58,080 bases of DNA from an uncultured Clostridia bacterium (GTDB lineage Bacteria > Bacillota > Clostridia > Christensenellales > UBA1242). The stretch covers positions 1 to 58,080 of the forward strand of contig CAKVGH010000007.1 in NCBI GenBank assembly GCA_934747255.1. Reading direction: 5' to 3'. Made by a program: the position numbers and the translations under genes. Shown here piece by piece: positions 1-7,010 of the stretch (within the stretch, counting starts at the first letter, position 1; each line of letters starts with the position of its first letter). The notes beneath the pieces were generated by a model. It saw nothing but the letters and a program-made list of their open reading frames with translations, was not told where the DNA came from and ran no database searches.

Positions 1-107
1 CCATATATTTGCTTTATTGCACCAGCAAGAACATGGCTCATTGTATGACGACAAACCATTTCTCTTTGCTTTTTTTCTTCTTGCTTTTTTAGTTCTTTTT
101 CTTCCAT
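1..107 (-). CDS. thrS: Threonyl-tRNA synthetase, N-terminal fragment
   Basis: Only the first 35 codons are inside the window; the gene continues past the left edge. ThrS charges tRNA-Thr with threonine in the cytoplasm. The reading shows a Lys/Glu-rich start followed by RHTMSHVLAGAIKQIYG, which fits the beginning of the ThrS editing domain with its HxxxH motif. The start is fixed by a strong TAAGGAGG about 6 nt upstream and by the T-box leader that ends just before it. Usual ThrS proteins carry a TGS domain of about 60 residues before this point; here it is absent, so this is a TGS-less form. The YtxC-like gene upstream is also a known thrS neighbour in Bacillus. AlaRS has a related domain but is a poorer fit because there the motif lies at the C-terminal end. 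Confidence 0.78.
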   Translation of the reverse strand, partial: MEEKELKKQEEKKQREMVCRHTMSHVLAGAIKQIY

Positions 108-117
108 AAATTCCTCC

Positions 118-350
118 TTAAAACAAAAACGCCCTTTGCACAAGCAAAGGACGATATTTACCGTTGTTCCACCTTTTTTTATCAGCAAAATGCTGACCTT
201 TAATGCCTAGTACGGCTAGACGACCGACAAAGTAGCAAAAGTGGTTTCAAATTAAGTTGATTTTAGTTGCCTTTCAGCCACGAGCAACATTCTCTACAAA
301 ATCGGTTCTTAATCCTACTTGGATTTGCCTTAACCTTTGATTAAAACAAT
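118..350 (-). promoter_or_regulatory. T-box riboswitch leader of thrS
   Basis: On the minus strand the conserved T-box AAGGTGGAACAACGG lies at about 159-176. It is followed by a stable hairpin (CCTTTGC / GCAAAGG, about 130-151) and a T-rich run, the expected antiterminator/terminator pair. Upstream an AGAGA-like segment and a GTTGC/GCAAC hairpin fit stem I. An ACC triplet in a GAAACCAC context (243-245 complement) is a plausible threonine specifier. Uncharged tRNA-Thr would bind and allow read-through into thrS. The specifier assignment is an inference; the T-box and terminator are seen directly. Confidence 0.85.
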
Positions 351-377
351 ATAATTTTAGCATATAAAAAATTTTTG

Positions 378-1172
378 TCAAGCATAATCAACAACTTTCA
401 AACTATTTTTGAAAATTGACAATAAATTTTCAGTGCTTTTGCTATCTGGGAAATTATTTCCTAGATAAATTCGTTTAGGCATAAAATCAAGGATTTTTAA
501 GGCAACATTTTTGCCTGCGTCATTCTCAAATTCTGCTAGGTTTTGAGTAAAAATTGTTGTATTAGTTTTGTCCTTAATCAGCACTAAATCATTGGCAAAA
601 TCGAGTCTTAAAAAATCGTCTTTTGGCTTGATATTACTGATTAAATAGCGCAATAGTTCAAACACCAAACCGTCCGCATCAAAAAAGAAAGAATTTTCGT
701 TTGTCATCGTACAAATTTCCAGCCATTTTTTTTGAAGATTTTTTAGTTTGAATAGATAAAATTCATTCAAATAAAACTCGGAAGAAAACCGCAAATTTTT
801 TTCAATTTCAAGTATATCTTGCTCTTCATCAAACATTGTTAATATTTTTAGAAATATATCTTTTATATTTCCCAGCGAGCCAAGTGAACGAATGTTTTGT
901 GAGAGAAAAAATGACTTTTTATTTACTAAAATATACTTAATAATTTGCTGTTTTAATTGCATCAAAAGTTTATCTTTGTCGTCTATGCTCACCGCCAACA
1001 AAAAGGAGCAAGTATTTTGGTCATTGCCAAAACTGTTTTTTTCGCCACTCGTTAAGATATATTTGCCACAAAAATTTTGCTTGGCATAATCTTTTAATGC
1101 CAAAAAATAAGGGGAAAAATCTTTTTTTGCGTATAATGTTAATTCAAAAAATCTGTTCAAATTGTCTTTCAC
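378..1172 (-). CDS. YtxC-like (putative sporulation) protein
   Basis: This 264-residue protein has no signal peptide or membrane segment and is rich in Phe, Leu, Lys and Asn. The assignment rests on length (B. subtilis YtxC is about 280 residues), on the pattern with a central FFFDADGLVFELLRYLI segment and a C-terminal phrase ending in RIYLGN, and on position directly upstream of thrS, where ytxC sits in Bacillus and many clostridia. YtxC is an uncharacterised sporulation-associated protein; no enzyme motif is visible. It lies 5' of the T-box, so it is probably transcribed separately from thrS although on the same strand. The family call is moderate; the coding status is strong. Confidence 0.6.
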   Translation of the reverse strand: MKDNLNRFFELTLYAKKDFSPYFLALKDYAKQNFCGKYILTSGEKNSFGNDQNTCSFLLAVSIDDKDKLLMQLKQQIIKYILVNKKSFFLSQNIRSLGSLGNIKDIFLKILTMFDEEQDILEIEKNLRFSSEFYLNEFYLFKLKNLQKKWLEICTMTNENSFFFDADGLVFELLRYLISNIKPKDDFLRLDFANDLVLIKDKTNTTIFTQNLAEFENDAGKNVALKILDFMPKRIYLGNNFPDSKSTENLLSIFKNSLKVVDYA

Positions 1173-1312
1173 AATCTTAATTTATGTTAAAAAACAAAAA
1201 ATAACCCACTTATTCTTTGCAAATTTTGTAATATTTTAGGCCTGCTATTCGCCGAAAAATCGGTAGGGCATGTAAATTTCAAAAAATTTTCTAAAAAATT
1301 TATAAAAAGTTG

Positions 1313-1341
1313 TTGCATTTTCCAAAATAATTTGATATATT
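1313..1341 (+). promoter_or_regulatory. Promoter of tRNA cluster
   Basis: TTGCAT (1313-1318), a 17-nt spacer and TATATT (1336-1341) lie 33 nt before the first tRNA, a sound spacing for a sigma-A promoter driving all four tRNA genes. Confidence 0.6.
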
Positions 1342-1374
1342 ATATAAGTCAGCGAAAAAACTGATTGAATATAT

Positions 1375-1450
1375 GGAAGCTTAGCTCAGTTGGTAGAGCT
1401 TCTGCCTTACAAGCAGGGGGTCATAGGTTCGAGTCCTATAGCTTCCACCA
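1375..1450 (+). tRNA. tRNA-Val (anticodon TAC)
   Basis: A full cloverleaf is visible: acceptor GGAAGCT pairs with AGCTTCC, the anticodon loop is CTTACAA, the T-loop is GGTTCGAGTCC, and CCA is encoded at 1448-1450. It reads valine codons of the GUA type. It is the first of four tRNAs in one transcript. Confidence 0.97.
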
Positions 1451-1492
1451 TTAAACTTTTTTTTATAAAATTCATATAGGAATATTGGAAAT

Positions 1493-1567
1493 GCGGGAGT
1501 GGCTCAGTGGTAGAGCGTCACCTTGCCAAGGTGAATGTCGCGAGTTCGAATCTCGTCTTCCGCTCCA
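1493..1567 (+). tRNA. tRNA-Gly (anticodon GCC)
   Basis: Acceptor GCGGGAG pairs with CTTCCGC (one G-U), the anticodon loop TTGCCAA gives GCC, the T-loop is AGTTCGAATCT, and CCA is encoded. It is the second gene of the tRNA cluster. Confidence 0.97.
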
Positions 1568-1619
1568 TTTTTTTTAGAAAAAGGTTTAACCTATCACCTA
1601 CACAAGAAAAAAGAATTAT

Positions 1620-1693
1620 GGCACCATAGCCAAGCGGTAAGGCTCGGGTCTGCAAAACCCTCATCCACAGTTCGATTCTGTGTGGTGCCTCCA
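1620..1693 (+). tRNA. tRNA-Cys (anticodon GCA)
   Basis: Acceptor GGCACCA pairs with TGGTGCC, the anticodon loop CTGCAAA gives GCA, and the T-arm ACAGTTCGATTCTGT and encoded CCA are present. It is the third gene of the cluster. Confidence 0.97.
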
Positions 1694-1699
1694 ATTTAT

Positions 1700-1786
1700 G
1701 CCGAAGTGGCGGAATAGGCAGACGCAAGGGACTTAAAATCCCTCGAGGGCAACTTCGTGCCGGTTCAAGTCCGGCCTCCGGCACCA
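1700..1786 (+). tRNA. tRNA-Leu (anticodon TAA)
   Basis: A class II tRNA with a long variable arm: acceptor GCCGAAG pairs with CTCCGGC (one A-C mismatch), the anticodon loop CTTAAAA gives TAA, and CCA is encoded at 1784-1786. It is the last tRNA of the cluster; the terminator begins 5 nt later. Confidence 0.96.
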
Positions 1787-1790
1787 CATT

Positions 1791-1839
1791 GAAGTACTAA
1801 AAAGCTCGATTTTTCGGGCTTTCTGGTACTTCTTTTTTT
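1791..1839 (+). terminator. Terminator of tRNA cluster
   Basis: GAAGTAC ... GTACTTC pairs around an inner AAAAGC/GCTTT region and is followed by TTTTTTT. It ends the four-tRNA transcript. Confidence 0.85.
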
Positions 1840-1855
1840 GTTTTTTCGAAAAAAA

Positions 1856-1879
1856 GTGGGGTCAAAAGTGGGGTCAAAA
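1856..1879 (+). repeat. Tandem 12-bp repeat resembling an integrase tail / att site
   Basis: GTGGGGTCAAAA occurs twice back to back just downstream of tRNA-Leu and its terminator. In one frame it reads VGSKVGSK followed by a stop codon, in another WGQKWGQ. Such short repeated tails are seen at the C-terminus of some tyrosine integrases, whose gene end can overlap the attachment site. No integrase body is present here. The att-site or gene-remnant reading is an inference. Confidence 0.35.
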
Positions 1880-1904
1880 TAAGTAATAAAAACCGTGTAC
1901 ATTT

Positions 1905-2453
1905 TCATAGATTTAATTTTTCAAATAAATTCTTCCAATACTTTATTTTTTCTTCCCGTGTCATATTAAATGTTGGTTCATCTTGTTCATTGAATAAATT
2001 TATAATTTTCTTGCCTTTTTTTACTGCATATTTATATATCTTTTTTGCACCACTTACCTTTCTTGTTGTATCAACATAACAAATTAAAGTATCACAATTA
2101 TCTACCATTTGCTGATTGCTACAAATAATCTTGTTTTTATAAAAAGTTTCTTCTATTTCAAACATTGTTATTTTTACATTTTCATATTGATTATAGTAAA
2201 TACCATTTACAAGTTTTTTCTTGATTTGATTAAGACTCGTTATAACTAGTTCAATTTTTATATCTGGATAATCATTTCTTAAATTTTTGCAAATTTCCAA
2301 ACACAACGAATCAAACTCGCCGTGAGTTCCAATTATAAAAGTTTTTGTTCCCAACAAGATTTGTTCTTCTAATAGTTTTTTCAATTTATCATACACAGTT
2401 AAATTTATAACTCTATGGCCTATAAAGCATATTTTGTTTTCTATTGTATTCAT
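1905..2453 (-). CDS. SLOG-fold (DUF1273/YpsA-like) protein
   Basis: This 182-residue protein opens with CFIGHR (residues 9-14), has GTHGEFDSL (42-50), then a segment with M116-V-D and DTLICYVD (121-128) and a final SGAKK...YAVKKGKKIINL (134-153). This order matches the SLOG Rossmann-like superfamily (YpsA/DUF1273), proteins thought to bind nucleotides or their derivatives; many are stand-alone genes near mobile elements. No effector domain is fused to it. It lies divergent from an XRE regulator and next to the integrase-tail repeat. Upstream, TTGTAG-17-TAAAAT ends 9 nt before the ATG and there is no Shine-Dalgarno sequence, so the mRNA may be nearly leaderless. The substrate is unknown. Confidence 0.7.
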   Translation of the reverse strand: MNTIENKICFIGHRVINLTVYDKLKKLLEEQILLGTKTFIIGTHGEFDSLCLEICKNLRNDYPDIKIELVITSLNQIKKKLVNGIYYNQYENVKITMFEIEETFYKNKIICSNQQMVDNCDTLICYVDTTRKVSGAKKIYKYAVKKGKKIINLFNEQDEPTFNMTREEKIKYWKNLFEKLNL

Positions 2454-2591
2454 ACAACTATCATTTTATCAAAATTTCCCTAATACTACAACTTTTTTGT
2501 ATTTTAAGTATAATATTTGCAAATAATTATATCTATGAGTACAACAAATTTATTTTTATTGATTGTAAAATATTTATAGAGGCAGATAAAT

Positions 2592-2894
2592 ATGGATTAC
2601 AAACAAATTATCGAAAGACTTTCCTTAATTAGAACAAATAAAAATTTATCATCAAGAGAATTAGGTAGACTATTAGGAAATTCAAACACCTATTTTTACA
2701 AAGTTGAAGATGGTTCAATCGTTTTGAACTTGCCAAAATTTTTAGAAATTTTAGATACTTTGGAAATTTCAACAGAAGAATTTTTCTATAACGATTTTAT
2801 GAATTATAAAAAAGATATGGAATTACTAGAAAAAGTAAAAAAGTTATCACCAGAAGAAATTGATGCTTTATTCTTATTGTTAAAACGAAAATAA
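2592..2894 (+). CDS. XRE-family HTH transcriptional regulator
   Basis: A 100-residue protein with an N-terminal helix-turn-helix of the Cro/CI type: SSRELGRLLGNSNTYFYKVE at about residues 20-39 gives the recognition helix, followed by LPKFLEILDTLEISTEEFF, the usual dimer-side helices. A short C-terminal tail (KKLSPEEIDALFLLLKRK) may mediate multimerisation. The start is supported by GAGG about 8 nt upstream. It is divergent from the SLOG gene and may regulate it or itself. A bidirectional terminator follows. Small XRE proteins like this are common on mobile elements and phage remnants. Confidence 0.85.
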   Translation: MDYKQIIERLSLIRTNKNLSSRELGRLLGNSNTYFYKVEDGSIVLNLPKFLEILDTLEISTEEFFYNDFMNYKKDMELLEKVKKLSPEEIDALFLLLKRK

Positions 2895-2928
2895 AAAAAA
2901 TCAAGGCTTTTATAAGTCTTGATTTTTT
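2895..2928. terminator. Bidirectional terminator between XRE and coiled-coil genes
   Basis: AAAAATCAAG pairs with CTTGATTTTT around a short loop, with A and T runs on both sides, so it can end both converging genes. Confidence 0.8.
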
Positions 2929-2930
2929 AT

Positions 2931-3443
2931 CTAATGAGATTTTTCATTTTGTTCTATTTGAGATTTTTTTTGACGATACCTTATCTCCTGCTCGCAAACT
3001 GACAATTTTAACAAAGTCTTTTTTCTTGTTGGCGAATTATCTAGCATATAATCTTTGAAAGTTTTGTTTTCCATTTTGTAGGCATTTAATTCAAGAATTT
3101 TCTCTTCCAAAAAGGCAATTTTTCTATTACACAAGTCAAGTTCGTTTTGATATTGCTCACATTTTTCTTGAATCATTTGTTTTTTTGCATTTGCAAGCAT
3201 ATCGCTATTCAAGTTATATTTATAAGGACTACCGAATTTACACTGATACAAATCTTGTTCCAGCTTTTGTCTTTTTGTTAGTAATTTTAGGTTTTTTTGT
3301 TTAAGCATTTCGAGTACCGCATCAATGTTCATATATTCTTTACTATGCTTGTTAACAACTTTTTTTAATGTTTCGTAAATAGAATTTAGTTGTTCATCAG
3401 ACATTCTTTTTACTTCACTTTTGAAAGCTAAAATATCATTCAT
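2931..3443 (-). CDS. Hypothetical coiled-coil protein
   Basis: This 170-residue protein is not recognised. It is highly charged and Leu/Lys/Glu/Gln-rich, with heptad-like stretches at about residues 35-70 and 90-125, and has no signal peptide, membrane span or catalytic motif. Four cysteines are spread along the protein (in YQCKF, EKCEQ, DLCNR and SVCEQ). AAGGAGAT lies about 6 nt before the ATG, so the start is secure. It sits in the accessory patch between tRNA-Leu and the PHP gene, in an order (SLOG, XRE, coiled coil, tiny ORFs) that suggests a mobile-element remnant, but no partner is evident. Confidence 0.7.
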   Translation of the reverse strand: MNDILAFKSEVKRMSDEQLNSIYETLKKVVNKHSKEYMNIDAVLEMLKQKNLKLLTKRQKLEQDLYQCKFGSPYKYNLNSDMLANAKKQMIQEKCEQYQNELDLCNRKIAFLEEKILELNAYKMENKTFKDYMLDNSPTRKKTLLKLSVCEQEIRYRQKKSQIEQNEKSH

Positions 3444-3550
3444 ATCACTATCTCCTTTTTAATTTATTATACACTATTATTATATACCAACCAAATTTCA
3501 TTGTCAACAACCAATTTTAGCAAAAAAATGTTTATTTTCATAAAGACAAT

Positions 3551-3733
3551 ATGCACTGTTTATCTCCTGAACAATTAGCCTTTTTGGCGACAAGTATTGC
3601 CGTTGACCTAGCAAAAAACAAAGATATTGAAGAAATTGGACTAATAAGGACAGTTTTGTCACAAATATCGGCGACACTTGCAACCATAATAAATCAAAAA
3701 TGCAATCAAGACAAAAATAAAAAAGATAAGTAA
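3551..3733 (+). CDS. Small conserved clostridial-type protein (DUF6774-like)
   Basis: A 60-residue protein: LSPEQLAFLATSIAVDLAKN, then a helix with IGLIRTVLSQISATLATI and a Lys/Asn/Asp-rich tail. This two-helix layout resembles small Firmicute proteins grouped as DUF6774, which have no known function; the family link is from memory of the pattern and is only moderate. No strong ribosome binding site is visible before the ATG. It lies just upstream of the small basic protein gene. Confidence 0.6.
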   Translation: MHCLSPEQLAFLATSIAVDLAKNKDIEEIGLIRTVLSQISATLATIINQKCNQDKNKKDK

Positions 3734-3838
3734 ATTAACCACTATTTACCAGTTTTTTTGCGTATTATAGCCCACAAATTGTACAAAATAATAGTGTAAG
3801 GCTAAATGTCTTATAAACTAATGGAGGTGAAAACTATT

Positions 3839-3997
3839 ATGGAAAAAAGAGCAAAAAGAACTGGCAAGACAACTACTACTGCTTCAAAGAGAGCAAAATC
3901 TACTGAAATGGAAGCAGGAAAAAGATTAGGCAAAACTACTCGTAGTAAGTCAGCAGGCAAAACAACTAGAAGCCATTCCACAAAGGCTTGCAAATAG
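3839..3997 (+). CDS. Very small, highly basic Lys/Arg/Thr/Ser-rich protein
   Basis: A 52-residue protein with no recognised family. GGAGGTG about 9 nt before the ATG at 3839 decides this start over an ATG 33 nt further upstream. Roughly a third of the residues are Lys or Arg, with very many Thr and Ser, and the motif GKTT occurs three times (GKTTTT, GKTTRS, GKTTRS); SKRAKS and SKSAGKTTRSHS are further low-complexity blocks. The composition recalls histone-H1-like tails or small nucleic-acid-binding proteins; there is no membrane or secretion signal. A terminator follows directly, so it is a one-gene unit. The function is open: nucleoid or RNA binding is an inference from charge alone. Confidence 0.7.
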   Translation: MEKRAKRTGKTTTTASKRAKSTEMEAGKRLGKTTRSKSAGKTTRSHSTKACK

Positions 3998-4023
3998 TTA
4001 GTTTAGCAGATAGTTTTCAAATA

Positions 4024-4056
4024 AAGCGAAGAATATCAGTTCTTCGTTTTATTTTT
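4024..4056 (+). terminator. Terminator of the small basic gene
   Basis: AAGCGAAGAA / TTCTTCGTTTT hairpin followed by ATTTTTT, 27 nt after the stop codon. Confidence 0.75.
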
Positions 4057-4327
4057 TAATTAACTTATTAAAAAAAGCACCAAAATTTTAGTCTAGCCGA
4101 TTTCAAACCAGCAAAATATAAACGCCACAATCCATTAAAAATTTAAGTGCTTCTCTACTCTATTGAAATAAATAAATTTTAGGCTTAATGTACTCTACCA
4201 GCGCTTTTGCTTTTTAATTTCATTTGTTTAATTGTTTGTGTTTGTTTTAGGTGAAGCAAAACGCCGATGTGCCAAAAAAAGTATATATTTAAGTGAAAAT
4301 TTACATTTTTTTAATTTCTTCATATTT
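4057..4327. other. Intergenic stretch without a recognisable gene
   Basis: AT-rich sequence with stop codons in all frames that I followed. I see no RNA gene or repeat in it. The last part leads into the promoter of the next small gene. Confidence 0.5.
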
Positions 4328-4359
4328 TTGATACAAATTCACAAAATATATGTTATAAT
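4328..4359 (+). promoter_or_regulatory. Promoter with extended -10
   Basis: TATAAT (4354-4359) preceded by TGT gives an extended -10; TTGATA at 4328-4333 is 20 nt upstream, a long spacer that the extended -10 may compensate. It drives the small gene at 4392. Confidence 0.55.
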
Positions 4360-4391
4360 TAAAATAGTAAAAAATGATAACGGAGGTTAAT

Positions 4392-4664
4392 ATGTTAAAT
4401 TTTGAACAAGAGGTTGAATTGGGAAAAAGACTTAATATATGGTCGGTTGACTCATCAAAACTAAAAACAGTTGATTTGATGAAGGAAGGTCTTCCAAGTG
4501 CGTATATTTATGAACCAATTAAAGGTGGAAAACAGATTATTGTAGGAAATGATTATAAAGTTTTATCATTTGCTTCTTCTTTAAGTTTGGATAAAGTTTT
4601 ACAGGATATTAAACATAATAATTTATGGAAAAAAGCCGTTGAAATTGAAATTAGCCTAAAATAA
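4392..4664 (+). CDS. Hypothetical 90-residue protein
   Basis: CGGAGGTTAAT directly before the ATG at 4392 marks this start; an ATG 18 nt upstream lies in front of that site and is unlikely to be used. The protein is soluble, with a central SAYIYEPIKGGKQIIVGNDYKVLSFAS segment that looks like two beta strands with a glycine-rich turn, then helices DKVLQDIKHNNLWKKAVEIE. I do not recognise the family. It is a single-gene unit between its own promoter and a terminator. Confidence 0.7.
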   Translation: MLNFEQEVELGKRLNIWSVDSSKLKTVDLMKEGLPSAYIYEPIKGGKQIIVGNDYKVLSFASSLSLDKVLQDIKHNNLWKKAVEIEISLK

Positions 4665-4671
4665 ATAAAAA

Positions 4672-4704
4672 AATACTCAATTTTTATGATTGAGTATTTT
4701 TTAT
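4672..4704 (+). terminator. Terminator
   Basis: ATACTCAAT / ATTGAGTAT hairpin followed by a T run, right after the gene ending at 4664. Confidence 0.8.
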
Positions 4705-4752
4705 TTCATCATTTGAAAATCACTTAATTTTAGCATTTGTGTTTTTGACATT

Positions 4753-6744
4753 TTAATCTAACAAGTTGTTTTGATTAAGGTTTAATTCATCAATTTTCTT
4801 GCGGTTTTGGGCGATTGTTAGTCCAACAAAACTTGACATTGCTCTTTCGTCAGTAAACTTGTTTTCGTCCTTTAATTCACGGAATTGTTGCGAAATTTCC
4901 TTTGTCAATTTATCAACATTTTGCATATATTCTTGATTGGACTTATTTTCTCTAATGTTTGCGTAGTCATATAAGTCAATCAATGCTCGTTTGAGATTGT
5001 TAGCATAGTATTTTTCGGTATCGGTGGCTTCGCTAAACGATGTTAATACTGCCCCACGCTTTACCGTAAACAGACTTGATGATGTGAAATCAACTTCCTT
5101 TCCTAAAATAGTATCACAGTAAGAAGACTGAACCACTCTGTCCTTTTGATTTTCTATATTTTCAAATTGGTCTGTATCAAGATTTTTTACTCTTGATTTA
5201 TAAACTTTATCTTCATCTAACTTATATCTGTCGATTGACGAAGTATCAAGTTCCAAAGGTATTTTTACATTGTCATACAAGTTTTGTACATAGTTATCAT
5301 CAATAACTTCTACTTTATGGTCCTTATTGATTATTTTTGGTTTATCTTTTGCGGCAAGCATATATTTATCAACAATATTCATGTGTTTGTCACTGCCGAG
5401 ATTACACAAAATGTGAGATTTTTCCATTGTTTCCATAATCGCAGGCAATTTGTTTACATTAGACAAACAACTTCGTGGGATTTCTGCGCCCAAAACTCCG
5501 TGTGGCAATTTAACATTATTTTTTTCACACGCTTTTTTCAAGATTTGGAGTCTAATAAGTCCAGAATAGTCAAAGTTACAGTTTTCTCCACCAAGCAAAC
5601 TTGGTAAATCAACTTTATCGCTGTTTGCAATTATGTTAAGAGCCTTTTGTGTATTATTATGTGGATTTACATAATTTTGACCTTCCGTTGCTATTTTATA
5701 TTGGTCATCTGGGTCTAAAACACTCAAATCAATACCTTCAAAGTATTCTTTTGGAACTTCCGCATTACTATGAACCAAAAAGCCTTTATTTGGGTGTTCA
5801 AAATCAATTACACCGCCACCCTGTTCCACCATTTCGCATAACTCGTCAAAATGGAGTCTTTTTAAGCCACCTGGGTCGTAATTAAAATTCTTTGATTTTG
5901 ACGAAGAAAGACTGTCTGGCATATTTCGTAAATACGAAACAACTTTATCAAAAGGCTGATTTTGCCAATACGAAGAATTTTTTCTAAACTCCCTGGCACA
6001 AAGAATAAGTAGTTCATCTTGAATTTGAGTAATTCTTTTATTTTTGAATGGTTCGTAGTTTTGTTGCATATATTCAGCAGTAGTTATAGAAAATTCGTTA
6101 ACAATTTGTTTGAATGTCAAACCATCTTTTACACATTTTTCATAAACTTCAAAAGGAATTTTTACACCAAAGAACTTTCTAACCAGATTTTTATAGCCAA
6201 TTAACTGTTCGCCCAAATTTGTTAGACTATTGCGTTCTTGAAGGGTTAAATTTCTAACTTGGTCCTTAAAATAATATTGTCCACCTTGTGATAAATCTAG
6301 GTGCATTTTTGCAAGTTTTGAGTAAACAATGAGTCCCTTGTTATTACGCCAACGCTTGTAATCTTCCATTGATTTTAGGATAGGTGCTGCACCAATGTGT
6401 GCTTTTTTGAATACAAACTTGTACTTTTCATCACTATCTGGGTATTTTGGATTAGGTTTTGCTGTTGGGTCTTCATATTTTAGTACATAACTCAAATTTG
6501 TATTAAACTCTACACCCGGTATAACAAACAAGTTTGGATATCTATCTCGATGTGAGAAAAACACATCACAAGCCGAAATTCCGCCCAAAATTGTATCGTG
6601 GTCGTTAATACGAATAATGTATCTTTCGCCCACTCTCTCGCCTAGTCTTTGGTAGTATTCAAGGGTATCTTTTATTGATAAATTTGCACAACCTTCCTTT
6701 GAAAAAATTGTGTGAATATGCAAATCAATTTCGTGAATTTTCAT
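4753..6744 (-). CDS. PHP-family metal-dependent phosphoesterase-like protein with large insertion
   Basis: A 663-residue protein carrying the ordered metal-ligand motifs of the PHP superfamily: DLHIHT (His9, His11), NDHDT (Asp48, His49), PGVEFN (Glu79), DFEHPNKG (His317) and GSDKH (Asp452, His454). PHP domains bind two or three metal ions and hydrolyse phosphoesters. Between Glu79 and His317 about 240 residues are inserted, far more than in a compact PHP protein, and a C-terminal region of about 200 residues with coiled-coil character follows. No polymerase or PolX domain is attached. GCGAGG lies upstream of the ATG. The gene stands alone on the minus strand below the palindrome array. The substrate is unknown; a nuclease or nucleotide phosphatase is possible. 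Confidence 0.75.
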   Translation of the reverse strand: MKIHEIDLHIHTIFSKEGCANLSIKDTLEYYQRLGERVGERYIIRINDHDTILGGISACDVFFSHRDRYPNLFVIPGVEFNTNLSYVLKYEDPTAKPNPKYPDSDEKYKFVFKKAHIGAAPILKSMEDYKRWRNNKGLIVYSKLAKMHLDLSQGGQYYFKDQVRNLTLQERNSLTNLGEQLIGYKNLVRKFFGVKIPFEVYEKCVKDGLTFKQIVNEFSITTAEYMQQNYEPFKNKRITQIQDELLILCAREFRKNSSYWQNQPFDKVVSYLRNMPDSLSSSKSKNFNYDPGGLKRLHFDELCEMVEQGGGVIDFEHPNKGFLVHSNAEVPKEYFEGIDLSVLDPDDQYKIATEGQNYVNPHNNTQKALNIIANSDKVDLPSLLGGENCNFDYSGLIRLQILKKACEKNNVKLPHGVLGAEIPRSCLSNVNKLPAIMETMEKSHILCNLGSDKHMNIVDKYMLAAKDKPKIINKDHKVEVIDDNYVQNLYDNVKIPLELDTSSIDRYKLDEDKVYKSRVKNLDTDQFENIENQKDRVVQSSYCDTILGKEVDFTSSSLFTVKRGAVLTSFSEATDTEKYYANNLKRALIDLYDYANIRENKSNQEYMQNVDKLTKEISQQFRELKDENKFTDERAMSSFVGLTIAQNRKKIDELNLNQNNLLD

Positions 6745-6948
6745 TTATACCTCGCTAATTGCAACAATGCTATGCTTCAAAACTAATCGTAAGTCGGTGT
6801 GATGAGTTAATTAAATATATACTTTATTATTATTTTTTCATAAATATTATATATTATAATTAACAGAAAAGCAATACTTAACGAAAAATTTTTACGAATT
6901 TTATTATAAAAAAAATTTTTCATATTAAAAAGCAAATAGATTTCAAAA

Positions 6949-6983
6949 AACAATAAAAAAGTGGCATATTTTTAGCCACTTTT
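6949..6983 (-). terminator. Terminator downstream of the palindrome array
   Basis: AAAAGTGGC pairs with GCCACTTTT; on the minus strand it is followed by TTTTTT. It would end leftward transcription coming from fakA through the array. Confidence 0.8.
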
Positions 6984-7010
6984 GATAGTTCAATATAATT
7001 TTTTAAGATG

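Noticed and set aside
1238..1272. CCGA-AAAA-TCGG hairpin in the leader region before the tRNA cluster
   Set aside because: No T run follows it and no riboswitch consensus could be recognised; it may be a weak hairpin by chance.
1518..1787. Minus-strand ORF of 89 codons across the tRNA cluster
   Set aside because: It is antisense to three tRNA genes; such arginine/leucine-rich translations of tRNA sequence are a well-known annotation artefact.
3811..3993. Hydrophobic minus-strand ORF opposite the small basic gene
   Set aside because: It is an exact shadow of the Lys/Thr-rich gene on the plus strand, which has the ribosome binding site and terminator.
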